DNA of 64,000 nt. Source: Coprococcus sp. (GTDB lineage Bacteria; Bacillota; Clostridia; Lachnospirales; Lachnospiraceae). The stretch is from the NCBI GenBank assembly GCA_022793995.1, contig JAAWDY010000043.1:29375-93374 (forward strand), written 5' to 3'. The notes under the pieces are model-generated. The model was not told where the DNA came from and did no database searches. It saw only the letters and a list, made by a program, of their open reading frames with translations. Shown piece by piece: positions 48,461 through 59,137 of this stretch (the first letter of the stretch is position 1; the number at the start of each line of letters is the position of its first letter). Both the position numbers and the translations under genes were made by a program.

Positions 48461-48562
48461 GAATAGAACTCTCCTTTAATGAATATGTTTTATATTATTC
48501 TATAATATCATATTAAATTTAAAAAGGAAGAGCTAAAAAACCGGACAAGCCCGGACAAGCGA

Positions 48563-48958
48563 CTACTTTTCGATATATATTTTTCTGGAAATAAAGTTAT
48601 ATACCATCACGACAAAGGTTGCGATTACTTTTGAAATCATATAGTATATTCCCAGGAATCGGACGAAAAACCACATCAACACCTGATTGATTCCCAGCCC
48701 AATGACGCTGAGGAAGAGAAAGACGAATAAATCTTTCCCCTTTTTCCGATCCTTTTTTACGTCGAATACCCATGTGATGCTAAGAATGTAGTTAAAAATC
48801 ACCGACACTGTAAATGAGATTATGTTTGAAATCAAAGGGTCAATTCCAAAATACTCGGTTAAAAAGAAAAGGATACCAGCGTCGATGGCGAACGCGCCCC
48901 CGCCCACTACGCCGAAACGTAGAATTTGTTTCACAAACACTTCGTGGTTTTTTGTCAT
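48563..48958 (-). CDS. GtrA-family membrane protein
   Basis: ILRFGVVGGGAFAIDAGILFFLTEYFGI, four TM, VIATFVVMVYNFISRKIYI. Confidence 0.9.
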   Translation of the reverse strand: MTKNHEVFVKQILRFGVVGGGAFAIDAGILFFLTEYFGIDPLISNIISFTVSVIFNYILSITWVFDVKKDRKKGKDLFVFLFLSVIGLGINQVLMWFFVRFLGIYYMISKVIATFVVMVYNFISRKIYIEK

Positions 48959-49147
48959 AAGCTCCAGTCCTTTCCTTTATATAACAATATAACAGTGGAT
49001 TTTCCGCTACCTTCCGCTATTCTACCGTGAATTATAACAGTTTTCCTGTCTCTTGCAAATGATTTCTTAAAAAATGGATTGTATGTTCTATTCACGATGC
49101 CTTGCACTCCGCTGTAAGGCATCCGGTCAGTAAAGCAGCGGTTTCAG

Positions 49148-49230
49148 GCATCCAGCCCCTCGCCGACAGGCGACTTTTCAGCGGGCTGGATGCGTTACAG
49201 TTCGCGGCCGGTTAAGCCGTGAACTGTAAC
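49148..49230. repeat. Two tandem hairpins upstream of the S10 operon promoter
   Basis: GCATCCAGCCC/GGGCTGGATGC (49148-49193) then GTTACAGTTC/GAACTGTAAC (49194-49230). Confidence 0.85.
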
Positions 49231-49269
49231 GATTGTATGGAAAAAAGTACAATATTTTTTTGAAACCAC

Positions 49270-49298
49270 TTGCAAACCCCGATTTTATCCTGTATACT
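49270..49298 (+). promoter_or_regulatory. S10 operon promoter
   Basis: TTGCAA 49270-49275, 17-bp spacer, TATACT 49293-49298. Confidence 0.65.
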
Positions 49299-49329
49299 GA
49301 AAAAGCTGTGACATGATAGCTGTGAAGCG

Positions 49330-49547
49330 CGAGGTTGCCGCTATATAGCGGGTTTTTCCGTGGAGCGAATGTCAAGTTAGGAAACTGGCGACAAGTCACT
49401 GTACGAGATCATTATAGTTTAAAAGAGCATCGAAAGAAAGACTATAATGATGAGAACGTCTGTGTTACCCACGACACACACGGAGAAGTGTACAGTCACC
49501 GCTTGTCGTACTGTGGTTATAAGTACGAAAAGGAGGCGACTTTTTTT
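49330..49547 (+). promoter_or_regulatory. Structured 5' leader of rpsJ (candidate ribosomal-protein leader)
   Basis: Nested helices 49389-49395/49502-49508, 49398-49404/49490-49496, 49408-49417/49442-49451; hairpin 49507-49527 beside the RBS. Confidence 0.6.
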
Positions 49548-49865
49548 ATGGCAAGTCAAGTAATGAGAATCACATTGAAGGCGTACGATCATCAATTAGT
49601 AGATGCGTCTGCCAAAAAAATCATCGAAACTGTAAAGAAGAATGGAGCACAGGTCAGCGGTCCGGTACCGCTTCCGACAAAGAAGGAAGTAGTTACGATT
49701 CTGAGGGCGGTACACAAGTATAAAGACTCCAGAGAACAGTTCGAGCAGAGAACTCATAAGAGGCTGATTGATATTATCACACCGACGCAGAAGACGGTTG
49801 ATGCTCTTTCCAGACTGGAAATGCCGGCGGGAGTGTATATTGATATCAAAATGAAAAGCAAGTAA
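49548..49865 (+). CDS. rpsJ: 30S ribosomal protein S10
   Basis: [47 protein letters not shown]. Confidence 0.98.
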   Translation: MASQVMRITLKAYDHQLVDASAKKIIETVKKNGAQVSGPVPLPTKKEVVTILRAVHKYKDSREQFEQRTHKRLIDIITPTQKTVDALSRLEMPAGVYIDIKMKSK

Positions 49866-49949
49866 GAACAACGACAAACACAGTAATTCCTAAGTTTAGG
49901 ATGAACGCGAAAAGATGCGTTCCGCTGTAAATCACAGGAGGTATTTATA

Positions 49950-50630
49950 ATGAAGAAAGCTATTTTAGCTACCAAAGTCGGAATGACTCAAATCTTCAAC
50001 GAAGATGGAGTGTTAACTCCGGTAACTGTTCTTCAGGCGGGACCCTGTGTTGTGACACAGGTTAAGACTGTCGCGAACGACGGTTACAGTGCGGTGCAGG
50101 TTGGCTTCGTGGACAAGAAAGACAGAATTGTTAACGTAGACAAGAACGGCAAAAAAGAAATTATTCACAGACATGGCGTTACCAAGGCGGAAAAGGGACA
50201 CTTTGACAAGGCTGGAGTAACAGGCAAGAAATTTGTCAGAGAGTTTAAGTTTGAGAATGCGGAAGAGTATCAGTTAGCGCAGGAAATCAAAGCAGACATT
50301 TTTGCGGCTGGCGACAAAGTGGATGCAACAGCAATCTCCAAAGGTAAAGGATTCCAGGGTGCGATCAAGAGATTTAACCAGCACAGAGGACCTATGGCGC
50401 ACGGCTCTAAGTTCCACCGTCATCAGGGTTCCAACGGCGCTTGCTCTGATCCGAGCAGAGTTTTCAAGGGAAAAGGAATGCCGGGACATATGGGCGCAAA
50501 GAGGACTACGGTTCAGAATCTTGAAGTTGTCAGAGTGGACGCGGAGAATAATCTGCTCCTGATCAAGGGCGCTGTACCGGGACCGAAGAAATCTTTGGTA
50601 ACGATTAAGGAATCTGTCAAATCCGTTTAG
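49950..50630 (+). CDS. rplC: 50S ribosomal protein L3
   Basis: [34 protein letters not shown]. Confidence 0.98.
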   Translation: MKKAILATKVGMTQIFNEDGVLTPVTVLQAGPCVVTQVKTVANDGYSAVQVGFVDKKDRIVNVDKNGKKEIIHRHGVTKAEKGHFDKAGVTGKKFVREFKFENAEEYQLAQEIKADIFAAGDKVDATAISKGKGFQGAIKRFNQHRGPMAHGSKFHRHQGSNGACSDPSRVFKGKGMPGHMGAKRTTVQNLEVVRVDAENNLLLIKGAVPGPKKSLVTIKESVKSV

Positions 50631-50659
50631 GATCTGAATCAGGAAAGGAGGACACACAA

Positions 50660-51280
50660 ATGGCAAACGTATCTGTTTATAATATGGAAGGCAAAGAAGT
50701 TGGCACGATCGAACTGAACGACGCTGTTTTCGGCGTAGAAGTGAATGAACACCTCGTACACATGGCAGTCGTGAACCAGCTTGCGAATAAACGTCAGGGA
50801 ACACAGAAGGCAAAAACCCGTTCTGAAGTTTCCGGTGGTGGAAGGAAACCCTGGAGACAGAAGGGAACAGGACATGCAAGGCAAGGCTCTACAAGAGCTC
50901 CGCAGTGGACGGGCGGCGGCGTAGTGTTTGCACCGACACCGAGAGATTATTCTTTCAAGTTGAATAAAAAAGAAAAGAGAGCGGCTCTTAAGTCAGCTCT
51001 GTCATCCAGAGTGGAGGAGAAGAAGCTGATTGTGCTTGACGAGCTTGCGCTGGATGAGATTAAGACAAAGAAGTTCAAGGAAGTGCTTGATAATCTGTCT
51101 GTGTCCAAGGCACTTGTGGTGCTGGAAGACGAGAATCAGAACGCAGCGCTTTCAGCGAGAAATATTGCTGACGTGAAGACGACAAAGACAAACACGATCA
51201 ACGTATATGATATTCTTAAGTACAATACTCTGATCGTGACGAAGGCTACTGTACGCGCAATCGAGGAGGTGTACGCATAA
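50660..51280 (+). CDS. rplD: 50S ribosomal protein L4
   Basis: KTRSEVSGGGRKPWRQKGTGHARQGSTRAPQW. Confidence 0.98.
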   Translation: MANVSVYNMEGKEVGTIELNDAVFGVEVNEHLVHMAVVNQLANKRQGTQKAKTRSEVSGGGRKPWRQKGTGHARQGSTRAPQWTGGGVVFAPTPRDYSFKLNKKEKRAALKSALSSRVEEKKLIVLDELALDEIKTKKFKEVLDNLSVSKALVVLEDENQNAALSARNIADVKTTKTNTINVYDILKYNTLIVTKATVRAIEEVYA

Positions 51281-51585
51281 TGGCAAACATTCAGTATTAT
51301 GATGTAATCCTTAAACCGGTAGTAACCGAGAAGTCTATGGGACTTATGGGAGAGAAGAAATACACGTTTCTGGTTCATCCGGAGGTGACAAAGACCCAAG
51401 TGAAGGAAGCGGTTGAGAAGATGTTTCCGGGAACCAAGGTGAAGAAAGTCAATACCATGAACATTCAAGGCAAGAAGAAGAGAGTCCGCGGGGCAATGCA
51501 GTACGGCAGGACGGCAAAGCAGAAGAAAGCGATCGTACAGCTTACCGAAGAGTCCGCAGAGATCGAGATCTTCCAGGGGCTATAA
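51280..51585 (+). CDS. rplW: 50S ribosomal protein L23
   Basis: YYDVILKPVVTEKSM...YTFLVHPEVTKTQVKEAVE. Confidence 0.97.
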   Translation: MANIQYYDVILKPVVTEKSMGLMGEKKYTFLVHPEVTKTQVKEAVEKMFPGTKVKKVNTMNIQGKKKRVRGAMQYGRTAKQKKAIVQLTEESAEIEIFQGL

Positions 51586-51694
51586 GGCTTGCTGAAGGCG
51601 AGCAAAGCGAAGGCTGAAGCTTAGCCGGGAACATTCAAACTATACACAAAAAAGTGTGATGATAAATTTTAATCAGTGAAAGGAGAGAAAAGTA

Positions 51695-52537
51695 ATGGGA
51701 ATTAAAACTTACAACCCATATACACCTTCCAGAAGACATATGACCGGGTCTGATTTCACCGAAATCACAAAGACAACTCCGGAAAAGTCCTTAGTTGTAT
51801 CTTTGAGTAAGACGGCCGGCCGTAACAATCAGGGTAAAATTACTGTAAGACACCGCGGAGGCGGCGTTAAGAGAAAATATAGAATTGTTGATTTTAAGAG
51901 GAAAAAAGACGGAATTCCGGCTACTGTGATCGGAATTGAGTACGATCCGAACAGGTCGGCAAATATCGCGCTGATCTGCTATGCAGACGGTGAAAAAGCA
52001 TATATCATTGCACCGCAGGGACTCACTGACGGCATGAAGGTTATGAACGGGCCGGAAGCTGAGGTAAGAGTGGGCAACTGCCTGCCGCTTGCAAATATAC
52101 CTGTCGGTACACAGCTTCACAATATTGAGCTTCATCCGGGAAAGGGCGGACAGCTTGTACGTTCCGCGGGAAATGCAGCTCAGTTGATGGCAAAAGAAGG
52201 AAAATACGCAACCCTTCGTCTTCCATCCGGCGAGATGAGAATGGTTCCGATTAACTGCCGTGCATCTGTCGGAGTTGTAGGAAACGGTGACCACAATCTG
52301 ATTAACATCGGAAAAGCAGGACGTAAACGCCACATGGGATTCAGGCCTACGGTACGTGGTTCTGTTATGAACCCGAACGACCATCCGCACGGCGGCGGCG
52401 AGGGCAAGACTGGTATCGGACGCCCGGGGCCGTGTACTCCGTGGGGTAAGCCGGCGCTTGGACTTAAGACCCGTAAGAAAAATAAGCAGTCCAATAAACT
52501 GATCATCAGAAGAAAAGACGGTAGGGGAATCAAATAG
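51695..52537 (+). CDS. rplB: 50S ribosomal protein L2
   Basis: [41 protein letters not shown]. Confidence 0.98.
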   Translation: MGIKTYNPYTPSRRHMTGSDFTEITKTTPEKSLVVSLSKTAGRNNQGKITVRHRGGGVKRKYRIVDFKRKKDGIPATVIGIEYDPNRSANIALICYADGEKAYIIAPQGLTDGMKVMNGPEAEVRVGNCLPLANIPVGTQLHNIELHPGKGGQLVRSAGNAAQLMAKEGKYATLRLPSGEMRMVPINCRASVGVVGNGDHNLINIGKAGRKRHMGFRPTVRGSVMNPNDHPHGGGEGKTGIGRPGPCTPWGKPALGLKTRKKNKQSNKLIIRRKDGRGIK

Positions 52538-52560
52538 AGAGTTTTGAAGGAGGTTAGAAT

Positions 52561-52842
52561 ATGGCTCGTTCACTTAAAAAAGGACCATTCGCAGACACAA
52601 GCCTGCTTAAGAAAGTGGAAGCAATGAACGCATCGGGAGATAAAGGCGTTATCAAAACGTGGTCACGCCGTTCTACGATTTTCCCGATCATGGTTGGACA
52701 TACAATCGCAGTTCATGACGGAAGAAAACATGTTCCGGTATATGTTACAGAGGATATGGTTGGACACAAGCTCGGCGAGTTCGTTGCAACCAGAACTTAT
52801 AGAGGACATGGAAAAGACGAGAAGAAATCAAAAGTTAGATAG
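52561..52842 (+). CDS. rpsS: 30S ribosomal protein S19
   Basis: [39 protein letters not shown]. Confidence 0.98.
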   Translation: MARSLKKGPFADTSLLKKVEAMNASGDKGVIKTWSRRSTIFPIMVGHTIAVHDGRKHVPVYVTEDMVGHKLGEFVATRTYRGHGKDEKKSKVR

Positions 52843-52876
52843 AGAATGACATTTAAATCGGAAGGAGGTTTTATCC

Positions 52877-53263
52877 ATGGCAAAAGGACATAGATCCCAA
52901 ATCAAGAGAGAAAGAAATGCAAATAAGGACACAAGACCATCGGCTAAGCTGTCTTACGCCAGAGTTTCCGTTCAGAAAGCATGTTTCGTATTAGATGCCA
53001 TCAGAGGTAAAGATGTACAGACTGCACTCGGCATTCTGACATACAATCCAAGGTATGCTTCAAGCATTATTAAGAAATTATTAGAATCAGCGATTGCGAA
53101 TGCTGAGAACAATAACGGAATGAATGCCGACAATCTTTATATTGAGGAGTGCTATGCAAATAAAGGACCGACAATGAAGAGAATCAGACCGAGGGCACAA
53201 GGCAGGGCTTACAGGATCGAGAAGAGAATGAGCCATATCACAGTTGTGCTGAATGAGAGATAA
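52877..53263 (+). CDS. rplV: 50S ribosomal protein L22
   Basis: [41 protein letters not shown]. Confidence 0.98.
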   Translation: MAKGHRSQIKRERNANKDTRPSAKLSYARVSVQKACFVLDAIRGKDVQTALGILTYNPRYASSIIKKLLESAIANAENNNGMNADNLYIEECYANKGPTMKRIRPRAQGRAYRIEKRMSHITVVLNER

Positions 53264-53274
53264 GGAGGAAGAAT

Positions 53275-53931
53275 ATGGGACAGAAGGTTAATCCTCATGG
53301 CTTAAGAGTTGGTATTATTAAAGAGTGGGATTCCAGATGGTACGCTGAAAAAGAATTTGCGGACTATCTTATAGAAGACCACAAGATCAGAACATTTCTG
53401 AAGAAAAAATTATACAGCTCCGGCGTTTCTAAGATTGAGATCGAGAGAGCGTCAGATCGTGTTAAAATTATCATTTATACCGCAAAACCGGGCGTTGTGA
53501 TCGGCAAGGGCGGTTCAGAGATCGAGAAGGTAAAAGGCGAGCTTCAGAAGCTGACCGATAAAAAACTGATCGTTGATATCAAAGAAGTAAAGAAACCAGA
53601 CAAGGATGCGCAGCTTGTGGCAGAAAATATTGCGCAGCAGCTTGAGAACCGTATCTCTTTCCGCCGTGCAATGAAGTCCTGCATGTCCAGAACGATGAAG
53701 GCGGGAGCGCTTGGAGTGAAGACTTCTGTATCCGGACGTCTGGGCGGCGCGGATATGGCGCGTACAGAGTTCTACAGCGAAGGCACGATTCCGCTGCAGA
53801 CACTTAGAGCAGACATTGACTATGGCTTCGCTGAGGCAGACACGACGTATGGTAAAGTCGGCGTCAAGGTATGGGTATACAAAGGCGAAGTACTTCCAAC
53901 AAAGGCAGGTAAGGAAGGGAGCGATAAATAA
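53275..53931 (+). CDS. rpsC: 30S ribosomal protein S3
   Basis: [32 protein letters not shown]. Confidence 0.98.
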   Translation: MGQKVNPHGLRVGIIKEWDSRWYAEKEFADYLIEDHKIRTFLKKKLYSSGVSKIEIERASDRVKIIIYTAKPGVVIGKGGSEIEKVKGELQKLTDKKLIVDIKEVKKPDKDAQLVAENIAQQLENRISFRRAMKSCMSRTMKAGALGVKTSVSGRLGGADMARTEFYSEGTIPLQTLRADIDYGFAEADTTYGKVGVKVWVYKGEVLPTKAGKEGSDK

Positions 53932-54368
53932 TGTTAATGCCAAAAAGAGTAAAACGTAGAAAACAGTTCCGTGGCTCCATGAGAGGAAAGGCGCTGAGAG
54001 GAAATAAAATCACCAACGGTGAGTACGGTCTTGTTGCTACAGAGCCTTGCTGGATCAGATCCAACCAGATCGAAGCGGCTCGTATCGCTATGACTCGTCA
54101 TATCAAACGTGGTGGTAAAGTGTGGATCAAGATTTTCCCGGACAAACCAGTAACAACGAAACCGGCTGAGACGCGTATGGGTTCCGGAAAGGGAACTCTG
54201 GAGTACTGGGTAGCGGTTGTGAAACCGGGACGCGTTATGTTTGAACTGTCCGGAGTACCGGAAGAAGTTGCAAAAGAAGCTCTGCGTCTGGCTATGCACA
54301 AATTACCCTGTAAATGTAAGATCGTTTCTCGTGCAGACTTAGAAGGCGGTGATAACAGTGAAAATTAA
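53931..54368 (+). CDS. rplP: 50S ribosomal protein L16
   Basis: [25 protein letters not shown]. Confidence 0.98.
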   Translation: MLMPKRVKRRKQFRGSMRGKALRGNKITNGEYGLVATEPCWIRSNQIEAARIAMTRHIKRGGKVWIKIFPDKPVTTKPAETRMGSGKGTLEYWVAVVKPGRVMFELSGVPEEVAKEALRLAMHKLPCKCKIVSRADLEGGDNSEN

Positions 54369-54564
54369 AACATTCGTAGAAGATTTAAAGGCAAAATCAG
54401 TCGTAGAACTGAACGAAGAATTAGTAGCTGCTAAAAAGGAACTCTTCAATCTGAGATTCCAGAACGCAACAAACCAGTTGGACAATACAAGCAGAATCAA
54501 AGAAGTCAGAAAGAATATCGCAAGAATCCAGACCGTTATTACCGAGAAGGCAATGAACGAGTAG
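54358..54564 (+). CDS. rpmC: 50S ribosomal protein L29
   Basis: [41 protein letters not shown] start. Confidence 0.96.
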   Translation: MKIKTFVEDLKAKSVVELNEELVAAKKELFNLRFQNATNQLDNTSRIKEVRKNIARIQTVITEKAMNE

Positions 54565-54595
54565 GCGGCGGGCGTGTTCGGAAAGGAGTATAACT

Positions 54596-54850
54596 GTGGA
54601 AAGAAACCTGAGAAAGACGAGAGTTGGAAAGGTTATCAGCAACAAGATGGAAAAGACCGTTGTTGTTGCGGTGGAAGACCATGTAAAACATCCACTTTAT
54701 AATAAAATCGTAAAAAGAACTTATAAGCTGAAGGCACACGACGAAAAGAACGAGTGCAATATCGGCGATCGAGTGAGAGTGATGGAGACAAGGCCGCTGT
54801 CAAAAGATAAGAGATGGAGACTTGTCGAGATCGTAGAAAAAGCGAAATAA
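54596..54850 (+). CDS. rpsQ: 30S ribosomal protein S17
   Basis: [27 protein letters not shown] start. Confidence 0.97.
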   Translation: MERNLRKTRVGKVISNKMEKTVVVAVEDHVKHPLYNKIVKRTYKLKAHDEKNECNIGDRVRVMETRPLSKDKRWRLVEIVEKAK

Positions 54851-54864
54851 GGAGGTTTACCTGC

Positions 54865-55233
54865 ATGATACAGCAAGAAAGCAGATTAAAAGTAGCAGAC
54901 AACACAGGTGCGAAAGAATTACTCTGTATCCGTGTGCTGGGCGGTTCTACAAGAAGATATGCAGCGATCGGCGATGTGATTGTTGCCACCGTTAAAGATG
55001 CAACACCAGGCGGCGTTGTCAAAAAGGGCGACGTTGTGAAGGCTGTGGTTGTTCGTACTGTAAAGAGTACCCGCCGTAAAGACGGTTCTTATATCAGATT
55101 CGATGAGAATGCGGCTGTCATCATCAAAGATGACAAAAACCCGAGAGGAACTCGTATTTTTGGACCTGTAGCCAGAGAGCTTCGTGAGAAACAGTTTATG
55201 AAGATTGTTTCCTTGGCTCCGGAAGTACTGTAA
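54865..55233 (+). CDS. rplN: 50S ribosomal protein L14
   Basis: [28 protein letters not shown]; internal ATG 54865. Confidence 0.98.
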   Translation: MIQQESRLKVADNTGAKELLCIRVLGGSTRRYAAIGDVIVATVKDATPGGVVKKGDVVKAVVVRTVKSTRRKDGSYIRFDENAAVIIKDDKNPRGTRIFGPVARELREKQFMKIVSLAPEVL

Positions 55234-55245
55234 GGAGGTTTCAGT

Positions 55246-55560
55246 ATGTCGACAATGAAGATCAAAAAGGGCGACAACGTCAAAGTAATCGCCGGAAAAG
55301 ATAAAGACAAAGAGGGCAAAGTAATCGCCGTGAATAAAAAGAAAGGAACCGTCCTTGTGGAAGGCGTGAACATGAGAACGAAACACGCGAAACCAAGTCC
55401 TTCCAATCCGGAAGGCGGGATCATCCATCAGGAAGGTCCGATCGACGCGTCCAACGTTATGTATATCCACAAAGGAAAAGCGACAAGGATCGGTTTTAAG
55501 ATGGAGGGCGACAAAAAGGTACGTTTTGCCAAAGCAACAGGCGAAGTGGTCGATAATTAA
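55246..55560 (+). CDS. rplX: 50S ribosomal protein L24
   Basis: [29 protein letters not shown]. Confidence 0.97.
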   Translation: MSTMKIKKGDNVKVIAGKDKDKEGKVIAVNKKKGTVLVEGVNMRTKHAKPSPSNPEGGIIHQEGPIDASNVMYIHKGKATRIGFKMEGDKKVRFAKATGEVVDN

Positions 55561-55583
55561 TCTGAGGAAGGAGGTCAAAGGCT

Positions 55584-56123
55584 TTGAGCAGACTGAAAGA
55601 ACAATATAAAAATGAAATCGTAGACGCTATGATCAAGAAATTCGGCTACAAAAACGTTATGCAAGTACCGAAGCTTGAGAAAATCGTTATCAATATGGGC
55701 GTAGGCGAAGCGAAGGATAATGCAAAAACATTAGACTCAGCTGTAGCTGACCTGGAAAAGATCACCGGACAGAAAGCTGTTATCACAAAGGCTAAGAAAT
55801 CCGTGGCAAACTTTAAGATAAGAGAAGGCATGGCGATCGGCTGTAAGGTTACACTGCGGGGAGAAAAGATGTATGAATTTGCAGACCGCCTGATCAACCT
55901 TGCACTTCCGCGTGTGCGTGACTTCAGAGGGGTAAACCCGAACGCGTTTGACGGAAGAGGTAATTATGCTCTTGGAATAAAGGAACAGTTGATTTTCCCT
56001 GAAATCGAATATGACAAGATCGACAAGGTAAGAGGTATGGATGTGATTTTCGTCACAACTGCAAAGACGGACGAAGAAGCACGTGAATTATTAAAACAGT
56101 TCAACATGCCATTTGCAAAGTAA
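55584..56123 (+). CDS. rplE: 50S ribosomal protein L5
   Basis: [41 protein letters not shown] start. Confidence 0.98.
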   Translation: MSRLKEQYKNEIVDAMIKKFGYKNVMQVPKLEKIVINMGVGEAKDNAKTLDSAVADLEKITGQKAVITKAKKSVANFKIREGMAIGCKVTLRGEKMYEFADRLINLALPRVRDFRGVNPNAFDGRGNYALGIKEQLIFPEIEYDKIDKVRGMDVIFVTTAKTDEEARELLKQFNMPFAK

Positions 56124-56135
56124 AGGAGGAAAATC

Positions 56136-56321
56136 ATGGCAAAGACAGCAATGAAAAATAAACAGCAGCGCAAACAGAAATTCTCAACCAGAGAGTATAA
56201 CCGCTGCAGGATTTGTGGACGTCCACATGCATATTTAAGAAAATATGGAATCTGCCGTGTATGCTTCCGTGAACTGGCATACAAAGGCGAGATCCCAGGA
56301 GTCAAGAAAGCGAGTTGGTAG
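56136..56321 (+). CDS. rpsN: 30S ribosomal protein S14 (type Z, zinc-binding)
   Basis: [40 protein letters not shown]. Confidence 0.98.
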   Translation: MAKTAMKNKQQRKQKFSTREYNRCRICGRPHAYLRKYGICRVCFRELAYKGEIPGVKKASW

Positions 56322-56535
56322 GCACTGAACACTTGGCGAGGCCAAGCGTCCAGCGCCGGTCCGAGCCTAGTGAGAAGGCCGCTCCCAAGCGTTAGCGAAG
56401 CCGAGCGCATAGGGCGAAGTCGAGCTGAAAGCGAAGGCTGAGTGTAGTGGAGGGACGCGTGTTGGCTTGCGTATAGCAGAACAATGCGTGTTGGCTTAGG
56501 CGGACAGGGCCGGAGGCTAATGCCGCAGATATAGA
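56322..56535 (+). repeat. GC-rich intergenic repeat element in the rpsN-rpsH spacer
   Basis: Unusually long spacer; shares AAAGCGAAGGCTGA with 51604-51617 and TAGGCAYTGAACACTT with 62858. Confidence 0.6.
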
Positions 56536-56558
56536 AAAGAAAAGGAGGATAATCCACA

Positions 56559-56960
56559 ATGACTATGAGTGATCCTATTGCAGATATGCTTACAAGAATC
56601 CGTAATGCAAATACTGCAAAACATGATACAGTTGATGTTCCGGCATCAAAGATGAAGATTGCGATCGCAGATATTCTTTTAAACGAAGGATATATTGCAA
56701 AATATGATATCGTGGAAGAGGGAAATTTCAATACGATCCGTATCACGCTGAAGTACGGAGCAGATAAGAATGAGAAAGTAATTTCCGGTCTGAAGAAGAT
56801 TTCAAAACCAGGCCTTCGTGTTTACGCAGGCAGGGATGAGCTTCCGAAAGTTCTCGGGGGACTGGGAACAGCGATCATTTCCACGAATCAGGGTGTTATT
56901 ACTGACAAAGAAGCAAGAAAGCTCGGCGTAGGCGGAGAAGTGCTTTGCTTTATTTGGTAG
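56559..56960 (+). CDS. rpsH: 30S ribosomal protein S8
   Basis: [31 protein letters not shown]. Confidence 0.98.
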   Translation: MTMSDPIADMLTRIRNANTAKHDTVDVPASKMKIAIADILLNEGYIAKYDIVEEGNFNTIRITLKYGADKNEKVISGLKKISKPGLRVYAGRDELPKVLGGLGTAIISTNQGVITDKEARKLGVGGEVLCFIW

Positions 56961-57021
56961 AAACTGAAAACAGAGTGGGCGTAAGGCTCATTCCGAAAAT
57001 GTAAGTGTAGGAGGTAAGAGA

Positions 57022-57564
57022 ATGTCACGTATAGGGAAACATCCGGTTGCGATTCCGGCTGGAGTTACGGTCGAGATCGCAGAGAAAAATGTTGTGACTG
57101 TAAAAGGCCCGAAGGGAACGCTTACAAGAGAGCTCCCGGAGGAAATGGAAATCAAAAAAGAGGGCGAAGAAGTTATCGTTACCAGACCGAACGATCTGAA
57201 GAAGATGAAATCCCTTCATGGACTTACCAGAACTCTGATCAATAATATGGTGGTCGGTGTTACGGAAGGATATCAGAAGGTTCTTGAGATCAATGGTGTA
57301 GGATACAGGGCTGCAAAGTCAGGCAATAAGTTGACCTTGAGCCTGGGATACTCTCATCCGGTCGAGATGGTGGACCCGGAAGGAATCGAGACTGTTCTTG
57401 AAGGACAGAACAAGATTATCGTCAAGGGTATCAACAAAGAAAAAGTAGGCCAGTATGCAGCGGAGATCAGGGATAAGAGACGTCCGGAGCCATATAAGGG
57501 TAAGGGCATCAAGTATGCTGATGAAGTGATCCGTCGTAAAGTTGGTAAGACCGGTAAAAAATAA
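57022..57564 (+). CDS. rplF: 50S ribosomal protein L6
   Basis: [47 protein letters not shown]. Confidence 0.98.
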   Translation: MSRIGKHPVAIPAGVTVEIAEKNVVTVKGPKGTLTRELPEEMEIKKEGEEVIVTRPNDLKKMKSLHGLTRTLINNMVVGVTEGYQKVLEINGVGYRAAKSGNKLTLSLGYSHPVEMVDPEGIETVLEGQNKIIVKGINKEKVGQYAAEIRDKRRPEPYKGKGIKYADEVIRRKVGKTGKK

Positions 57565-57582
57565 GTAAGGAGAGTGTGAACA

Positions 57583-57951
57583 ATGGTTAGTAAAAAATCA
57601 AGAAGCGAAGTTCGTATAAAGAAGCATAAAAGACTGCGCAATCGTTTCAGCGGCACCGCTGAGAGACCACGTCTGGCTGTGTTCAGAAGCAATAACCATA
57701 TGTATGCTCAGATTGTCGACGATACGATTCATCACACCCTGGTTTCTGCAAGCACTCTTCAGAAAGATGTGAAGGCAGAGCTGGAGAAGACGAACAATGT
57801 TGCGGCAGCGGCATATTTAGGGACAGTGATCGCGAAGAAGGCGATCGAGAAAGGCATTACCACTGTTGTATTTGACAGGGGAGGATATGTCTACCATGGA
57901 AAAGTGAAAGCATTAGCAGACGCAGCGAGAGAAGCTGGTTTGGATTTCTAG
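57583..57951 (+). CDS. rplR: 50S ribosomal protein L18
   Basis: [31 protein letters not shown]. Confidence 0.98.
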   Translation: MVSKKSRSEVRIKKHKRLRNRFSGTAERPRLAVFRSNNHMYAQIVDDTIHHTLVSASTLQKDVKAELEKTNNVAAAAYLGTVIAKKAIEKGITTVVFDRGGYVYHGKVKALADAAREAGLDF

Positions 57952-57965
57952 AAGGAGGCGCACAC

Positions 57966-58475
57966 ATGAGACAGGAACGTATTGATGCTAGTCAATTTGA
58001 ACTTACAGAAAAAGTAGTATCAATCAAACGTGTTACCAAGGTTGTAAAGGGTGGCCGCAACATGAGATTCACAGCGCTGGTTGTTGTTGGCGATGAAAAC
58101 GGCCATGTTGGTGCAGGTTTAGGAAAGGCAACTGAAATTCCGGAAGCGATCCGCAAAGGAAAAGAGGACGCCATGAAGAAACTGATTTCAGTTTCATTAG
58201 ATGAAAATGGAAGTATTATGCATGATTTTGTAGGGGAGTTTGGAAGTGCTTCCGTTCTCCTCAAGAAGGCTCCGGATGGTACCGGTGTTATCGCAGGCGG
58301 TCCGGCGCGTGCCGTGATCGAGCTGGCGGGAATCAAGAATATCCGTACAAAATCATTGGGCTCAAATAATAAGCAGAATGTAGTGCTTGCTACGATCAAC
58401 GGGCTTAAGCAGGTCAAGGCTCCGGAAGATGTGGCAAGGCTCCGCGGAAAATCTGTGGAAGAGATTTTAAGCTAA
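57966..58475 (+). CDS. rpsE: 30S ribosomal protein S5
   Basis: [34 protein letters not shown]. Confidence 0.98.
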   Translation: MRQERIDASQFELTEKVVSIKRVTKVVKGGRNMRFTALVVVGDENGHVGAGLGKATEIPEAIRKGKEDAMKKLISVSLDENGSIMHDFVGEFGSASVLLKKAPDGTGVIAGGPARAVIELAGIKNIRTKSLGSNNKQNVVLATINGLKQVKAPEDVARLRGKSVEEILS

Positions 58476-58488
58476 GGAGGGAATAGCA

Positions 58489-58671
58489 ATGGCAAATTTG
58501 AAGATCACATTAGTGAAATCAACAATCGGCGCTGTTCCGAAGCATAAAAAAACAGTAGAAGCATTAGGACTCAGAAAGCTTCATAAAACAGTTGTCCTGC
58601 CGGATAATGACGCGGTAAGAGGGATGGTGCGGCAGGTAAGCCATCTGGTTAAAGTGGAAGAAGAAGCATAA
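58489..58671 (+). CDS. rpmD: 50S ribosomal protein L30
   Basis: [36 protein letters not shown]. Confidence 0.97.
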   Translation: MANLKITLVKSTIGAVPKHKKTVEALGLRKLHKTVVLPDNDAVRGMVRQVSHLVKVEEEA

Positions 58672-58696
58672 ATCTTATGGATAAGGAGGTGTCGTT

Positions 58697-59137
58697 ATGG
58701 ACTTATCAAATTTAAGGCCTGCTGACGGATCAAAGCATAGCAATAATTTCAGAAGAGGCCGTGGACACGGTTCAGGAAATGGTAAGACAGCCGGAAAGGG
58801 GCACAAAGGACAGAAAGCCCGTTCAGGAGCGCCGAGGCCTGGATTTGAAGGCGGTCAGATGCCGCTTTACAGACGAATCCCGAAAAAAGGATTCACCAAC
58901 AGGAACTCGAAAGAAATCGTTGGAATCAATGTCAGCACTTTGGAAGTGTTTGAGAACGACGCGGTAGTTTCTGTAGAAACATTAATTGAGCAGGGCATTG
59001 TCAAGAACCCGCGTGACGGTGTTAAAATTCTTGGAAACGGAGAATTAACCAAGAAGCTCACAGTTCAGGCAAATGCATTCAGTGCAGGCGCAGTAGAGAA
59101 GATTGAGGCACTTGGTGGAAAAGCAGAGGTGATCTAA
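58697..59137 (+). CDS. rplO: 50S ribosomal protein L15
   Basis: [42 protein letters not shown]. Confidence 0.98.
   Translation: MDLSNLRPADGSKHSNNFRRGRGHGSGNGKTAGKGHKGQKARSGAPRPGFEGGQMPLYRRIPKKGFTNRNSKEIVGINVSTLEVFENDAVVSVETLIEQGIVKNPRDGVKILGNGELTKKLTVQANAFSAGAVEKIEALGGKAEVI

Noticed and set aside
51791-52573. 260-aa antisense ORF opposite rplB
   Set aside because: Antisense to a universally conserved gene
55964-56746. 260-aa minus-strand ORF spanning rplE, rpsN and the rpsN-rpsH spacer
   Set aside because: Mostly antisense to ribosomal genes; the spacer part is a repeat element
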